Below are positions 36,077 to 44,830 of a stretch of 64,000 bases of DNA, piece by piece. The notes beneath the pieces were generated by a model. The model searched no databases and had not been told where the DNA came from. It saw only the letters and a program-made list of their open reading frames with translations. This DNA is from an uncultured Bacilli bacterium (GTDB taxonomy: Bacteria > Bacillota_I > Bacilli_A > RF39 > UBA660), in the NCBI GenBank assembly GCA_934120715.1, contig CAKOUW010000005.1:32164-96163 (forward strand). The letters are read 5' to 3'. The translations under genes and the position numbers were made by a program. Positions within the stretch are counted from its first letter, which is position 1, and every line of letters starts with the position of its first letter.

Positions 36077-36991
36077 ATGAGAAAATGTGTAATAATCATG
36101 AATCCTAATAGTGGCAAAAAGAAGAAAGTAAATTATAAAGAGTTTTATGATATATTAAGAAAGCATGGCTACGATGGAGAAATAAAATTTACTAAAGGCA
36201 GTAAAGATGCTACTAGAATAGTACAGCAATTAGACAATGATATAGATTTAGTAATAAGTGCTGGAGGGGATGGAACCCTAAACGAAGTCGTAACTGGGAA
36301 TTATCTAAGAAAAGAAAGACTTACATTAGCTAATTTACCTCTCGGAACTACTAATGATGTTGGAAGTATGTATGGACTTAATAGAAACTTCTTAAAAAGT
36401 TTGGAACTAATACTAGATGGTAAGAGAAAGATGGTTGATATTTGTACAATCAATAACACCCCATTTATATATGTTGCCTGTCTAGGAGATTATATTGATA
36501 TGGCATACAGCACTCCCAGAGAATTAAAGAAAAAATATGGTAAAATAGCATATATAATGTATGGACTTAGTCAACTAAAAAGTGGCGTTAGTACATATGA
36601 CGTTAAATATAAAATAGATGATGAAGAATATGAAGGACAATACTCATTCTTCTTTATAACTAACTCATCCCGTGTAGCAGGAGTAAACGATATATATTAT
36701 GATGTGAAACTTGATGATGGCATGTTTGAGGTAGCCTTTGCTAAAGTAAAAAATAAAAAAGATATGCTTAAAATGCTAGTTTTAATGAGTACCAAAGAAA
36801 TAAAAGACGTTCCAGGAATTACTTATTATCAAACAAACAATCTTGAAATAGAATTTAAAAAAGGTCCTAAAACATCATGGTGTATAGATGGAGAAGAATA
36901 CAAAAGCACCAAGATAAAATTTAATTTTAAGATAGGCGCACGTATGGAAATGCTTCTTCCAACAGAAAACATTAATAAATTATTTGAGTAA
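36077..36991 (+). CDS. Diacylglycerol/lipid kinase family protein (DagK/YegS-like)
   Basis: 304 residues, the full family length. IIMNPNSGKKK is the N-terminal nucleotide loop and VISAGGDGTLNEVV the GGDGT catalytic motif. NLPLGTTNDVGSM is the third family motif and KTSWCIDGEEYKSTKIKF the C-terminal strand. Such enzymes phosphorylate diacylglycerol, recycling the lipid product of LTA synthesis, which fits the LTA-synthase-like gene at the left edge. The start follows a GATGAGGAGTTG site and a terminator follows the stop, so it is monocistronic. Confidence 0.9.
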   Translation: MRKCVIIMNPNSGKKKKVNYKEFYDILRKHGYDGEIKFTKGSKDATRIVQQLDNDIDLVISAGGDGTLNEVVTGNYLRKERLTLANLPLGTTNDVGSMYGLNRNFLKSLELILDGKRKMVDICTINNTPFIYVACLGDYIDMAYSTPRELKKKYGKIAYIMYGLSQLKSGVSTYDVKYKIDDEEYEGQYSFFFITNSSRVAGVNDIYYDVKLDDGMFEVAFAKVKNKKDMLKMLVLMSTKEIKDVPGITYYQTNNLEIEFKKGPKTSWCIDGEEYKSTKIKFNFKIGARMEMLLPTENINKLFE

Positions 36992-36996
36992 GAAAG

Positions 36997-37017
36997 ACTG
37001 TCAATGACAGTTTTTTT
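36997..37017 (+). terminator. Terminator of the lipid kinase gene
   Basis: ACTGTC, an AAT loop and GACAGT are followed by seven T. Confidence 0.85.
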
Positions 37018-37126
37018 ATGCCGCAACACTTAATTTTCATAAGATACTAGTACTACTATATTTAATAAGAATAGTTCCATAAATTAAAAAAATATGATAT
37101 TATTATAGTCGTAATAGGAGTTTTAT

Positions 37127-37813
37127 ATGGCTTTAATTAGAAAAAATAAAAAGAAAACAGAAAAAATAGTAACTATGAAGATGCTTTTATGTATCTTATA
37201 TTTAATAGTAATAACTGTCTTATTCGTATGTGCTTATAGTATTTTTAGAGATAAAGAAAAAGTTATATCTTGGGATAAAGTAACCACATCAGATCAGTAT
37301 GCCTATATTGATATATCACAAATGTCTGAAAAATTTGCTTACTTTTCTGATAGTAAAAAACAAATTCACTTCGTAATTGAAAGAGAAGATACCGGTCTTT
37401 GGCATACCTATTTAATCGCTATAAATGAAAATGATTATAATCAATATAAAGATATAATAGATTATACATACCAAAGAACTGATAAAGTTCCTGAAAAGAA
37501 AAGAGTATATGGCTATCCAGTTATTATAAATGATGATTTAAAAAGATTAGCAATTAGTAATATAACTAACTTTATCCCAGCAGAAAATGAAGTAGTAATT
37601 ACTAACGAAAACTTTAATGAATATTTAACCAATAGTTATCTTGATGTAACAAATGACAAAAAAGATAGTTTTAATTTCATTTTAATGATTATATTACTTA
37701 TGATTTTTATTGTGATAGTTTTATTTATTTTAACTGCAACAAGTAAGAATGAACCTACTGATGATGTAAAAAGAATAGTAAAAAGTATCAGAAAGAGATT
37801 AAGTAAAAACTAA
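37127..37813 (+). CDS. Membrane protein of unknown function with two helices
   Basis: 228 residues: a basic N terminus, a hydrophobic segment at ~18-40, an extracellular domain of ~140 residues and a second helix at ~185-206 with a basic tail. I recognise no family. The external domain contains DKVTTSDQYAYIDISQMS, as in small exported beta-rich domains that sense or bind a ligand. The ATG follows an AGGAG site. The TSCPD gene begins 19 bases downstream and a YfhO-like gene after that, so the three are likely one operon. Confidence 0.75.
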   Translation: MALIRKNKKKTEKIVTMKMLLCILYLIVITVLFVCAYSIFRDKEKVISWDKVTTSDQYAYIDISQMSEKFAYFSDSKKQIHFVIEREDTGLWHTYLIAINENDYNQYKDIIDYTYQRTDKVPEKKRVYGYPVIINDDLKRLAISNITNFIPAENEVVITNENFNEYLTNSYLDVTNDKKDSFNFILMIILLMIFIVIVLFILTATSKNEPTDDVKRIVKSIRKRLSKN

Positions 37814-37832
37814 GTATTAATAGGAGGATATC

Positions 37833-38081
37833 ATGAATTATAATTATAAAACAAATGGGACCTGCTCAACTAATATAAGTTTTAAAGTTGAGGATAATAA
37901 AGTATATGATGTTAAGTATGAAAGAGGTTGCCCTGGTAATCTTAAAGCTATATCAAAACTAGTAGAAGGAAGAGATATAGATGATGTTATTTCAACTCTA
38001 AAAGGAATAAAATGTGGTTTTAAGGAAACATCTTGTGCTGATCAGCTAGCTAAAGCCTTAGAGCAAGCAAAAAATAAATAA
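37833..38081 (+). CDS. TSCPD domain protein (TIGR03905-like)
   Basis: 82 residues. The conserved Cys pattern is complete: NGTCSTNISF, ERGCPGNLKA, IKCGFKETSCADQLAKAL. The TSCPD domain also forms the C-terminal end of class II ribonucleotide reductases, where it may bind zinc; the free-standing short form has no assigned reaction. Start preceded by AGGAGGATATC. Likely co-transcribed with its neighbours. Confidence 0.92.
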   Translation: MNYNYKTNGTCSTNISFKVEDNKVYDVKYERGCPGNLKAISKLVEGRDIDDVISTLKGIKCGFKETSCADQLAKALEQAKNK

Positions 38082-38095
38082 TTGAAGGAAAAGAT

Positions 38096-40600
38096 ATGAA
38101 AAGAAGTAATAAAAAAGAATTTGATTATAATTATCTCATTATAGTTGCTTTTTGTATTTGTCTTATCATTTTAATTTTAAAAAATGGTACCGTTTTTGGT
38201 TCAAACATAGACTGGTTTAATCAACACACTGTCTTCCCAGATTATTTTAGAAAGCTTTTTTATGCCACTAAAAATCCCTTTCCAAATTTTGCTCTTCAAA
38301 TAGGAGCTGGCCAAAATATATATAATTTTTCTTATTATGGACTATATAATCCATTATTGATGTTATCAATATTATTTAAAATAGTACCAATGAAAATATA
38401 TATAATTGCGATAAATATATTTCTATATATATTATTTGGTCTTTTACTTTACTATTTCTTTAAAGATAAAACTACTAAAAAATTATCCCTAGTAGTAACA
38501 TTAATTCTATTGATGTCTTCAACCGTATTATTTCATTTTCATAAACATTTTATGTTCGTAAATTATCTACCTTTCTTAGTCTTAGCATTAATTGGTGTAG
38601 ATAAATTTTATAAATGCAATAAAAAATCCCTAATAGCCTTTTCTATATTTATGATAATAACAAGCAGTTATTACTACAGTATTTGTAGTATTATTGTAAT
38701 TTGTATCTATGCTTTATATAAATATCTAGAGGTAAATGATAAAATAATACCAAAAGAACTATTCAAAAAAGTATTAAATTTCTCTATACCTGTAATAATA
38801 GGAATACTATCAGCAGCACTACTAATATTACCAACTTTTTTTGCTCTAAAATCAGGTAGGGAAGATGCTGTATCATCTGTCAAAACTATTAGTAAACTAA
38901 TTCCCTCTATTAATTTAAGAGGCATACTTTATGATAATTATTCAATAGGTCTAACCTTTATTTCTCTTTTAGCTTTAGTAATAGGTCTAACATCCAAAGA
39001 AAAGAAAGTTAAAGTATTATCACTTATTTTAATAATTTTAATTGATTTTCCATTATTTATATATATTCTAAATGGTAACCTATATCTTAGAAATAAAGTA
39101 TTAATACCATTTATACCATTATTTGGACTATTATTAATAGATTTCATCTCTAGATTAATTAATAAATTAGTTAAACTAAAAACCATCCTACTTACAACAA
39201 TTATTATTACTATATTAAGCATAATAACCAAATTTAAATTATACTGCATATATATAGATGCTTTAATAGTTATAATCGCAATAATTTTATTTTATAAAGA
39301 TCACATAAGTAAAAGAGTACTATATACTGTATTTTTATTAATATCGCTATTGATGGTATCTATATCTAATGTAACTGATTCATATGTTACCAAAGAAGAC
39401 TTCAATAACTCTATTAATTCCAATGTAGAAAATAACTTTAATAAAGTTCTAAGTAAAAATAAAGAGTTAGTAAGAAGCAATAACTTAGAAAACACATTAA
39501 GCGATGTAAACTCTGTATATGACATTAATTATAATCAAACATCTCTATATTCATCAGTATATAATCAACTATATAGAAATTTCTACACCAATGTATTTAA
39601 AAGCTCTGTATCGTATCGTAATAACCTAATTACTTCTCAAAATAATGACATCCTTTTTCAGACATTTATGGGAGTAAAATATCTATATACTGACAAAAAA
39701 CCTCCAATAGGTTATCAAAAAATATCTAAAAAAGTCTATCAAAATAATAATGTTTTTCCAGTCTTATATGGAAGAAGTAAACTAATAAATGAAAAAGATT
39801 TTGATAAACTAAATTATCCAGATACAATAGAAAATCTTTTTGGGGGAACAATAGTAAAAAGTAGTAAAACTAATACTAATATTAAAAGAATAATAAAAAA
39901 AGAAAACATTTCTTATAAAATTATCAACAGCCACGATGTTGAAATAAAAAACAATAATGATCATATTGAACTAAAAGCTTTAAGTGATGAATCTAACTTA
40001 TCTCTAGCCGTAGATAGAGATCTTAAAAATAAGATTTTAATAATTGAATTTAGTATTATTGAAAGATCTAGCTGTCACGATGGTGATTTAAGTATAACCA
40101 TTGATGATATTAAAAATAATCTAACTTGCAAACAATGGCTTTATAAAAATAATAACAAAGTATTTCATTACGTTATTAGTAATAATGATAAAAATAATCT
40201 TAAAATAAGTTTTAATCCTGGCCTATATAAAATTAATAATATTAATACTTATTTAATTGATTATGAAGATATAAAAAATATTAGTAATGATGTAATAAAA
40301 TTTAATCTTAATAGTGATTCGAATAATGATAAAATAACAGGTAATATAAATATGCCTAATAATGGCTATTTTGTAACAAGTATACCTTATGATAAAGGAT
40401 TCAAAGTAAAAGTAGATAATCAAATTATTGAAACTGAGATAGTAAATAAAGCTTTCCTTGGCTTTAAATTACAAAAAGGAGCCCATAACATAGAAATTAC
40501 TTATAGAGCCCCATATCAAAAAGAATCTCTTATTTTAACAGTAATTGGAATAATAGGTTTTATAGGATTAATATATTTTGATATTAAAAGGAAAGATTAG
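38096..40600 (+). CDS. YfhO family membrane protein
   Basis: 834 residues. About 12 membrane helices occupy the first ~450, and a soluble extracellular region of ~350 residues ends in one last helix before KRKD. GSNIDWFNQHTVFPDYFR holds the acidic loop expected for a GT-C enzyme, and NYLPFLVLALIGVDKF and GVKYLYTDKKPP are family features. In Bacillus YfhO works with CsbB and GtcA to glycosylate lipoteichoic acid outside the membrane; CsbB- and GtrA-like genes are present at 19.2 and 33.5 kb. The start has a weak AAGGAAAAG site and lies 14 bases after the TSCPD stop. A terminator follows. Confidence 0.82.
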   Translation: MKRSNKKEFDYNYLIIVAFCICLIILILKNGTVFGSNIDWFNQHTVFPDYFRKLFYATKNPFPNFALQIGAGQNIYNFSYYGLYNPLLMLSILFKIVPMKIYIIAINIFLYILFGLLLYYFFKDKTTKKLSLVVTLILLMSSTVLFHFHKHFMFVNYLPFLVLALIGVDKFYKCNKKSLIAFSIFMIITSSYYYSICSIIVICIYALYKYLEVNDKIIPKELFKKVLNFSIPVIIGILSAALLILPTFFALKSGREDAVSSVKTISKLIPSINLRGILYDNYSIGLTFISLLALVIGLTSKEKKVKVLSLILIILIDFPLFIYILNGNLYLRNKVLIPFIPLFGLLLIDFISRLINKLVKLKTILLTTIIITILSIITKFKLYCIYIDALIVIIAIILFYKDHISKRVLYTVFLLISLLMVSISNVTDSYVTKEDFNNSINSNVENNFNKVLSKNKELVRSNNLENTLSDVNSVYDINYNQTSLYSSVYNQLYRNFYTNVFKSSVSYRNNLITSQNNDILFQTFMGVKYLYTDKKPPIGYQKISKKVYQNNNVFPVLYGRSKLINEKDFDKLNYPDTIENLFGGTIVKSSKTNTNIKRIIKKENISYKIINSHDVEIKNNNDHIELKALSDESNLSLAVDRDLKNKILIIEFSIIERSSCHDGDLSITIDDIKNNLTCKQWLYKNNNKVFHYVISNNDKNNLKISFNPGLYKINNINTYLIDYEDIKNISNDVIKFNLNSDSNNDKITGNINMPNNGYFVTSIPYDKGFKVKVDNQIIETEIVNKAFLGFKLQKGAHNIEITYRAPYQKESLILTVIGIIGFIGLIYFDIKRKD

Positions 40601-40625
40601 ATAGTTTTTAAAACTATCTTTTGTT
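40599..40625 (+). terminator. Terminator of the YfhO gene
   Basis: AGATAGTTT and AAACTATCT (9 bp) followed by TTTTGTTCT. The stem starts at the stop codon. Confidence 0.75.
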
Positions 40626-40683
40626 CTAAAAAGCCATTAGCAAGCAAATGTTTGCATCTTATTATAGTAAGACAAGATTATGA

Positions 40684-40851
40684 AAGAGCTTTACTGGAAG
40701 AAATTTAAAAACCATGAGAAAATTTTACTTAATGTATCCAATTTGGCAGACAGTGTCTTCCAAATTGAGTTAGTCACACTATTTGGAATTAATTGGTGCT
40801 GTTGAAGAAGAAAAGAAAAACTTTGAATTAAATGAGAAGGTCAATTATTAA
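40684..40851 (+). pseudogene. Fragment of a DUF1016/YhcG-type nuclease gene
   Basis: Reading from 40684 gives KSFTGRNLKTMRKFYLMYP, then IWQTVSSKLS, a TAG, then SHYLELIGAVEEEKKNFE and a stop at 40851. This matches the conserved N-terminal region of YhcG/DUF1016 proteins (GxGFSRRNLxxMRxFYxxxP, QTVSAxLSWSHYxELL). The TAG replaces the conserved Trp codon. The PD-(D/E)XK nuclease half and the start are gone. Such genes are often mobile and linked to defence or restriction loci. It is a clear relic with no neighbouring partner. Confidence 0.75.
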
Positions 40852-40872
40852 ATAAAAGTATATTCAGTAATT

Positions 40873-40948
40873 ATTCAGATAAATTCTTATAAATTATATT
40901 AAATTATTATTTATAAGAGATTTATATTTCAATAATCTAAGTCTGAAT
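40873..40948. repeat. Nested inverted repeats in an AT-rich gap
   Basis: ATTCAGA (40873-40879) pairs with TCTGAAT (40942-40948). Inside, CTTATAAAT (40886-40894) pairs with ATTTATAAG (40909-40917). It lies between the nuclease fragment and the metal-resistance promoter, and could be a decayed mobile-element end or an RNA hairpin. Nothing else is visible in 40626-40983 apart from the fragment. Confidence 0.5.
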
Positions 40949-40983
40949 AGTTACAAGAATACTATCAATATAATAGCTTTTAC

Positions 40984-41012
40984 TTGACAAACCAAAATAG
41001 TCATTATAAAAT
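40984..41012 (+). promoter_or_regulatory. Promoter of the arsR-cadA-like operon
   Basis: Perfect TTGACA, a 17-base spacer and TAAAAT. This is the best promoter in the window and needs a repressor to keep it quiet, which fits the ArsR gene it drives. Confidence 0.8.
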
Positions 41013-41016
41013 GAAC

Positions 41017-41036
41017 ATATGAACATATACTCATAT
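41017..41036 (+). promoter_or_regulatory. Probable ArsR/CadC-type operator
   Basis: ATATGAACATATACTCATAT is an imperfect palindrome (9-2-9, two mismatches) of the ATATGAACA type bound by SmtB/ArsR metal sensors. It starts four bases after the -10 box, covering the transcription start. Confidence 0.6.
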
Positions 41037-41051
41037 AAAGGAGATAAAAAT

Positions 41052-41348
41052 ATGAAACTACATAGTAAAGAATTACTATATGGTTTAAGTGAGTTTTATA
41101 AGATTTTTGGTGATCAAACAAGACTAAGAATTTTAGATGCTCTCTTAAATAAACCATTATGTGTAAATCAAATAAGTGAGATATTAGATGTTACCCCTTC
41201 CGCAATATCTCATCAGTTAAAGAACTTACGTTCATCTAATTTAGTAAAAGGTGAAAAAAATGGGAAGAATGTCTATTATAGTATAAGTGATGATCATATT
41301 AAAATTATACTAAAGTATGGATTAGAACATATATCGGAGGTAATGTAA
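41052..41348 (+). CDS. ArsR/SmtB family metal-sensing repressor
   Basis: 98 residues from ATG 41052, which follows AAAGGAGATAAAA; the longer frame begins inside the operator. The winged helix is clear: FGDQTRLRILDALL, LCVNQISEILDVTPSAISHQL (recognition helix) and GKNVYYSISDDHI. The single Cys in LCVNQ matches the alpha-3 metal site of CadC-type sensors. The C-terminal helix with DDHIKIILKYGLEHI resembles the DxxH...H alpha-5 zinc site. It would release the operator when zinc, cadmium or lead binds. It overlaps the ATPase gene start (ATGTAATG). Confidence 0.92.
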   Translation: MKLHSKELLYGLSEFYKIFGDQTRLRILDALLNKPLCVNQISEILDVTPSAISHQLKNLRSSNLVKGEKNGKNVYYSISDDHIKIILKYGLEHISEVM

Positions 41349-43171
41349 TGAAAAAATATTTTAATGAAGATTTAATAAAAATAATTATAAGTGTATTCCT
41401 ATTTATAATATCTTTTCTATTAAAAGAACCCTATAAAATAATTGCTCTAGTTTTAAGTTACATAGTTATTAGTATTGAAATATATAAAGATGCCTTCAAC
41501 GATTTAAAAGAAAAAGATATATTTAATGAAAACCTATTAATGATAATCGCAACTATAACAGCTTTTATTATTAAAAATTATACTGAAGCTGTAATTGTAA
41601 TGTTATTATTTGAAATAGGTGAATACTTATCTGATCTAGCTGTTGATAATAGTAAAAAACAAATTACTAAATTATTAGATTTAAGAGTAGATAAGGCCAA
41701 TTTAGTAATTGATGATATAGTAAAAGTAGTTCCTATTAAAGCTGTAAAAGTAGGAGATATATTTGTTGTTAAACCTGGTGAAAAAATCCCATTAGATGGA
41801 ATTGTAATAGAAGGTAAATCCAGTCTAGATACTAAAGCTTTAACAGGTGAAGCAGTACCAAGAACTGTAACTAAAAATGAACAAGTATTGAGTGGCTATA
41901 TAAATAGAGATAGTATTCTAAAAGTTAAAGCAACAACTAATTATAAAACTTCAACAGCCAGTAAAATAATAGATATGATTGAAAACTCTAATGAGAGAAA
42001 AACAGATACTGAAAAGTTTATCAGAAAATTCTCCAAAATATATACCCCAACCGTAGTAGTTTTAGCCATTATTATAACTATTATACCAACTTTAATTGGC
42101 TATGATTTTAATACCTGGTTATATAGATCACTTATCTTTTTAGTAACATCATGCCCCTGTGCCATAGTTATTTCAACACCATTAGGTTACTTCTGTGGAA
42201 TAGGTAGAGCTAGTAGAGAAGGTATAATAATAAAAGGTAGTAAAGAACTAGAAAAATTATCAAAGAGTTCCTATTTACTACTAGATAAAACTGGAACAAT
42301 TACAGAAGGTGTTTTTGAAGTAGTCGAAGTAAAATCTAATACTAAAAGTGAAGAAGACTTTTTAGATATTGTAACATCAGCTGAGGAAAATTCTATTCAT
42401 CCAATTGCTACTGCTATAAAAAATTATTATAAAGGTAACAATCTAAAAGAAGTTAAAGATTATAAAGAAATATCAGGAAAAGGAATATCATGTACAATTG
42501 GTAAAAATAAAGTATTAGTAGGTAACAGAAAATTAATGACTGATAATAATATAACTATTGATGAATTAAAAACTAATAAAACAGTAGTTTATGTCGCAAT
42601 TAATGAAAAATTTGAGGGATATATAATAATCTCTGATAAAATAAAAGACTCTAGTAGAAACTTATATAAGTTAGTAGGAGATGACTTAAAAGATATAATT
42701 GTATTATCTGGTGATAATGAAAAAACAGTTGCTGATGTTTGTGGTGAATTAAAAATAAAAACATATTATAGTAATCTATTACCACTTGATAAAGTTAATA
42801 TTATTAAAAAATATCAAAAATTTGGTAATACTATATTTGTTGGTGATGGAATAAATGATGCACCTGTTTTAAAGATATCAGATATTGGAATATCAATGGG
42901 TAATATAGGAAGTGATGCTGCCATAGAAGCTAGTGATGCTATAATAATGCATGATGACTTAGATAAAATCAAAACCGTTATTAATATTTCCAAATTAACA
43001 AAGAAAAAAATAATTCAAAATATCTCATTTGCCCTTATAATAAAATTCCTAGTTTTATTATTAAGTGTATTGGGTTTAAGCACTATTTGGATGGCTGTAT
43101 TTGCTGATGTTGGTGTAACCCTAATTTCTATTTTAAGTGTTTTAACTATTATGTGGCGAAAAATAAAATAA
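41348..43171 (+). CDS. Heavy-metal (Zn/Cd/Pb) P1B-type ATPase
   Basis: 607 residues. The actuator loop is LTGEAVP, the membrane metal site SCPCA (~268-272, the CPC class), the phosphorylation site DKTGT (~313), the HP motif SIHPIA and the hinge GDGINDAP (~499). These define a CadA/ZntA-type exporter. The usual N-terminal ~70-residue metal-binding (HMA) domain is absent: the protein starts almost directly with membrane helices. It is co-transcribed with, and translationally coupled to, the ArsR repressor. Its job is to export toxic divalent metal. No terminator is seen before the next gene, 29 bases on. Confidence 0.92.
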   Translation: MKKYFNEDLIKIIISVFLFIISFLLKEPYKIIALVLSYIVISIEIYKDAFNDLKEKDIFNENLLMIIATITAFIIKNYTEAVIVMLLFEIGEYLSDLAVDNSKKQITKLLDLRVDKANLVIDDIVKVVPIKAVKVGDIFVVKPGEKIPLDGIVIEGKSSLDTKALTGEAVPRTVTKNEQVLSGYINRDSILKVKATTNYKTSTASKIIDMIENSNERKTDTEKFIRKFSKIYTPTVVVLAIIITIIPTLIGYDFNTWLYRSLIFLVTSCPCAIVISTPLGYFCGIGRASREGIIIKGSKELEKLSKSSYLLLDKTGTITEGVFEVVEVKSNTKSEEDFLDIVTSAEENSIHPIATAIKNYYKGNNLKEVKDYKEISGKGISCTIGKNKVLVGNRKLMTDNNITIDELKTNKTVVYVAINEKFEGYIIISDKIKDSSRNLYKLVGDDLKDIIVLSGDNEKTVADVCGELKIKTYYSNLLPLDKVNIIKKYQKFGNTIFVGDGINDAPVLKISDIGISMGNIGSDAAIEASDAIIMHDDLDKIKTVINISKLTKKKIIQNISFALIIKFLVLLLSVLGLSTIWMAVFADVGVTLISILSVLTIMWRKIK

Positions 43172-43200
43172 ATATAGTATAATAACATTAGGTGATTTAA

Positions 43201-43872
43201 ATGGTTAAAGCATTAACATTAGAACGATTAAATAAAAAGTATGATGCTCTTCAAGAAAAATATGGATCCCAAGAATTAAATTCTATCTATAATGGTGGTT
43301 GTAAAAATAATCCTGATATCTGTTTTGTTTTCATGAATCCAACTGGTAAAAATATAGCCTCAGCTAAAGACTGGACTGGTATAAGATCTCCTTGGGTTGG
43401 AACTAAAAACGTTTGGGATTTGTTTATTGAACTAGATATGATTGATAAAAATATCTATAAAAAAATTAAAAGTATAAAAGGTAGTGAATGGACACCAGCC
43501 TTTGCCAAAGAGGTATATGCTGATATAGAAAGAAGAAAAATCTATATAACCAATCTTGCTAAATGTACTCAAACAGATGCCAGAATCTTAAATGACAAAG
43601 TATTTAAAGAATATCTTCCCTTATTTGAAGAAGAAATAAAACTAGTTAATCCCAAAATAATTATTTTATTTGGCAACCAAGTTAGCTCTATCTTTCTAAA
43701 TACTAAAATATCAGTATCTCAGTCAAGAAAAAAAGAGTACCAAAAACAAATAGGCTCCACTATTTACAAATGTTACTCCGTTTATTATCCCGTAGGAAAT
43801 GGTAGATTTAATATTGATAAATCAATCGAAGATATAAAATATATTGTTGAAAATAATAAAGTAGTTGCTTAA
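43201..43872 (+). CDS. Uracil-DNA glycosylase superfamily protein
   Basis: 223 residues. ICFVFMNPTGKNIAS corresponds to the catalytic loop of UDG-fold enzymes (here MNPTG), IYITNLAKCTQ to the uracil-binding strand and KIIILFGNQVSSIFL to the leucine-region strand. Four Cys residues are scattered and do not obviously form the FeS site of family 4. It probably removes uracil or another damaged base from DNA, though the family branch is uncertain. The ribosome site is TAGGTGATTTAA. It could be read through from the ATPase operon or use the weak TATAAT-like sequence at 43178. Confidence 0.8.
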   Translation: MVKALTLERLNKKYDALQEKYGSQELNSIYNGGCKNNPDICFVFMNPTGKNIASAKDWTGIRSPWVGTKNVWDLFIELDMIDKNIYKKIKSIKGSEWTPAFAKEVYADIERRKIYITNLAKCTQTDARILNDKVFKEYLPLFEEEIKLVNPKIIILFGNQVSSIFLNTKISVSQSRKKEYQKQIGSTIYKCYSVYYPVGNGRFNIDKSIEDIKYIVENNKVVA

Positions 43873-43893
43873 AAACAACTACTTCTTTTCTTT
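43860..43893. terminator. Bidirectional terminator between UDG and sortase genes
   Basis: AGTAGTTG and CAACTACT form an 8-bp stem at the end of the UDG gene, with T-rich DNA on the plus side and TTTATTATT on the minus side. Confidence 0.75.
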
Positions 43894-44682
43894 CTTTATA
43901 AGTTTAGCATGTACTACAATTTTATCAGTACTATTTAAACATGTAGACAAAGTAAGGATTTTGTCATTTACATTAGGATGAGTATCAAAATTATAAATAC
44001 TTCTTCCAACGATTAAATTAATGAAGTCTTCAAAACTATTATCATCGCTAAAACCCGTTGTTATATAATCATTAGTAGTAGGAATATTATATACACTAAA
44101 TATTTGCCATAAAGAATTTTCTGAGTCGGTTGATAGTCTAACAACATGATTACTACTATCATTTAGCCACTTATTAGAAAGTGTATTTGAAAGACTACCA
44201 AACATAGTCTTATCAGTTCTACCATGAGCATAAATGACTGTATTTCTACCTAAATTATTAATATCATTTCTATAATCTAAAAATACCCAACCAGCATAAT
44301 TAAAACTTTTATTAAAAGAATGAAACAAATAATAGTTATTATCCTTAGACTGAACAAATGGATAATTTATATTAGTACCATTAACTTTAATCCAACCAAC
44401 CGTATCACCATTAACTTCTCTTAACTTATTAATATCAACATTAATTAAATTCATCTTTACATAATTCCAGTATGGATCACCTATAGATGTAGTAGCTGCT
44501 TGATTAACTAATTCTATTTTATTACTATCATTAATTTCTGTAATCTGAGTTAACTTCTGTATCTTTTTAATTTCCTCATCTGTCTTTTTACTATCATTTA
44601 ACCATTCAATAATTTTAGATCCTGAAAAAATAAGAGCAGATACTGATACTAAAAGTGTCAGAAAAATAAAAAACCTTTTCAT
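43879..44682 (-). CDS. Class B sortase
   Basis: 267 residues from ATG 44682, with GGTGAT upstream; an ATG 15 bases earlier is possible. An N-terminal signal-anchor (RFFIFLTLLVSVSALIF) precedes the sortase barrel: WIKVNGTNINYPFVQSKDN, FLDYRND, VIYAHGRTD (catalytic His) and KILTLSTCLNS (catalytic Cys). Where the catalytic Arg is expected, the sequence reads STDKIVVHAKL, a Lys. Sortases join surface proteins to peptidoglycan. No obvious sorting-signal protein is seen in this window. The gene is monocistronic, with a TATAAT-rich upstream region. Confidence 0.9.
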   Translation of the reverse strand: MKRFFIFLTLLVSVSALIFSGSKIIEWLNDSKKTDEEIKKIQKLTQITEINDSNKIELVNQAATTSIGDPYWNYVKMNLINVDINKLREVNGDTVGWIKVNGTNINYPFVQSKDNNYYLFHSFNKSFNYAGWVFLDYRNDINNLGRNTVIYAHGRTDKTMFGSLSNTLSNKWLNDSSNHVVRLSTDSENSLWQIFSVYNIPTTNDYITTGFSDDNSFEDFINLIVGRSIYNFDTHPNVNDKILTLSTCLNSTDKIVVHAKLIKKEKK

Positions 44683-44772
44683 TCTTAAAATCACCATTAT
44701 AATTATATAATAAAAAATAAAATAAAGATATATAATTATTAAAGTAATGTTATAATATTTATATAAATATAC

Positions 44773-44801
44773 TTGTATTATTTATAAATTTTAAATATAA
44801 T
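44773..44801 (+). promoter_or_regulatory. Promoter of mnmA
   Basis: TTGTAT, a 17-base spacer and TATAAT, 29 bases upstream of the ATG. Confidence 0.7.
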
Positions 44802-44830
44802 ATAATCTTACTAATTGGAGGAATAGATAT

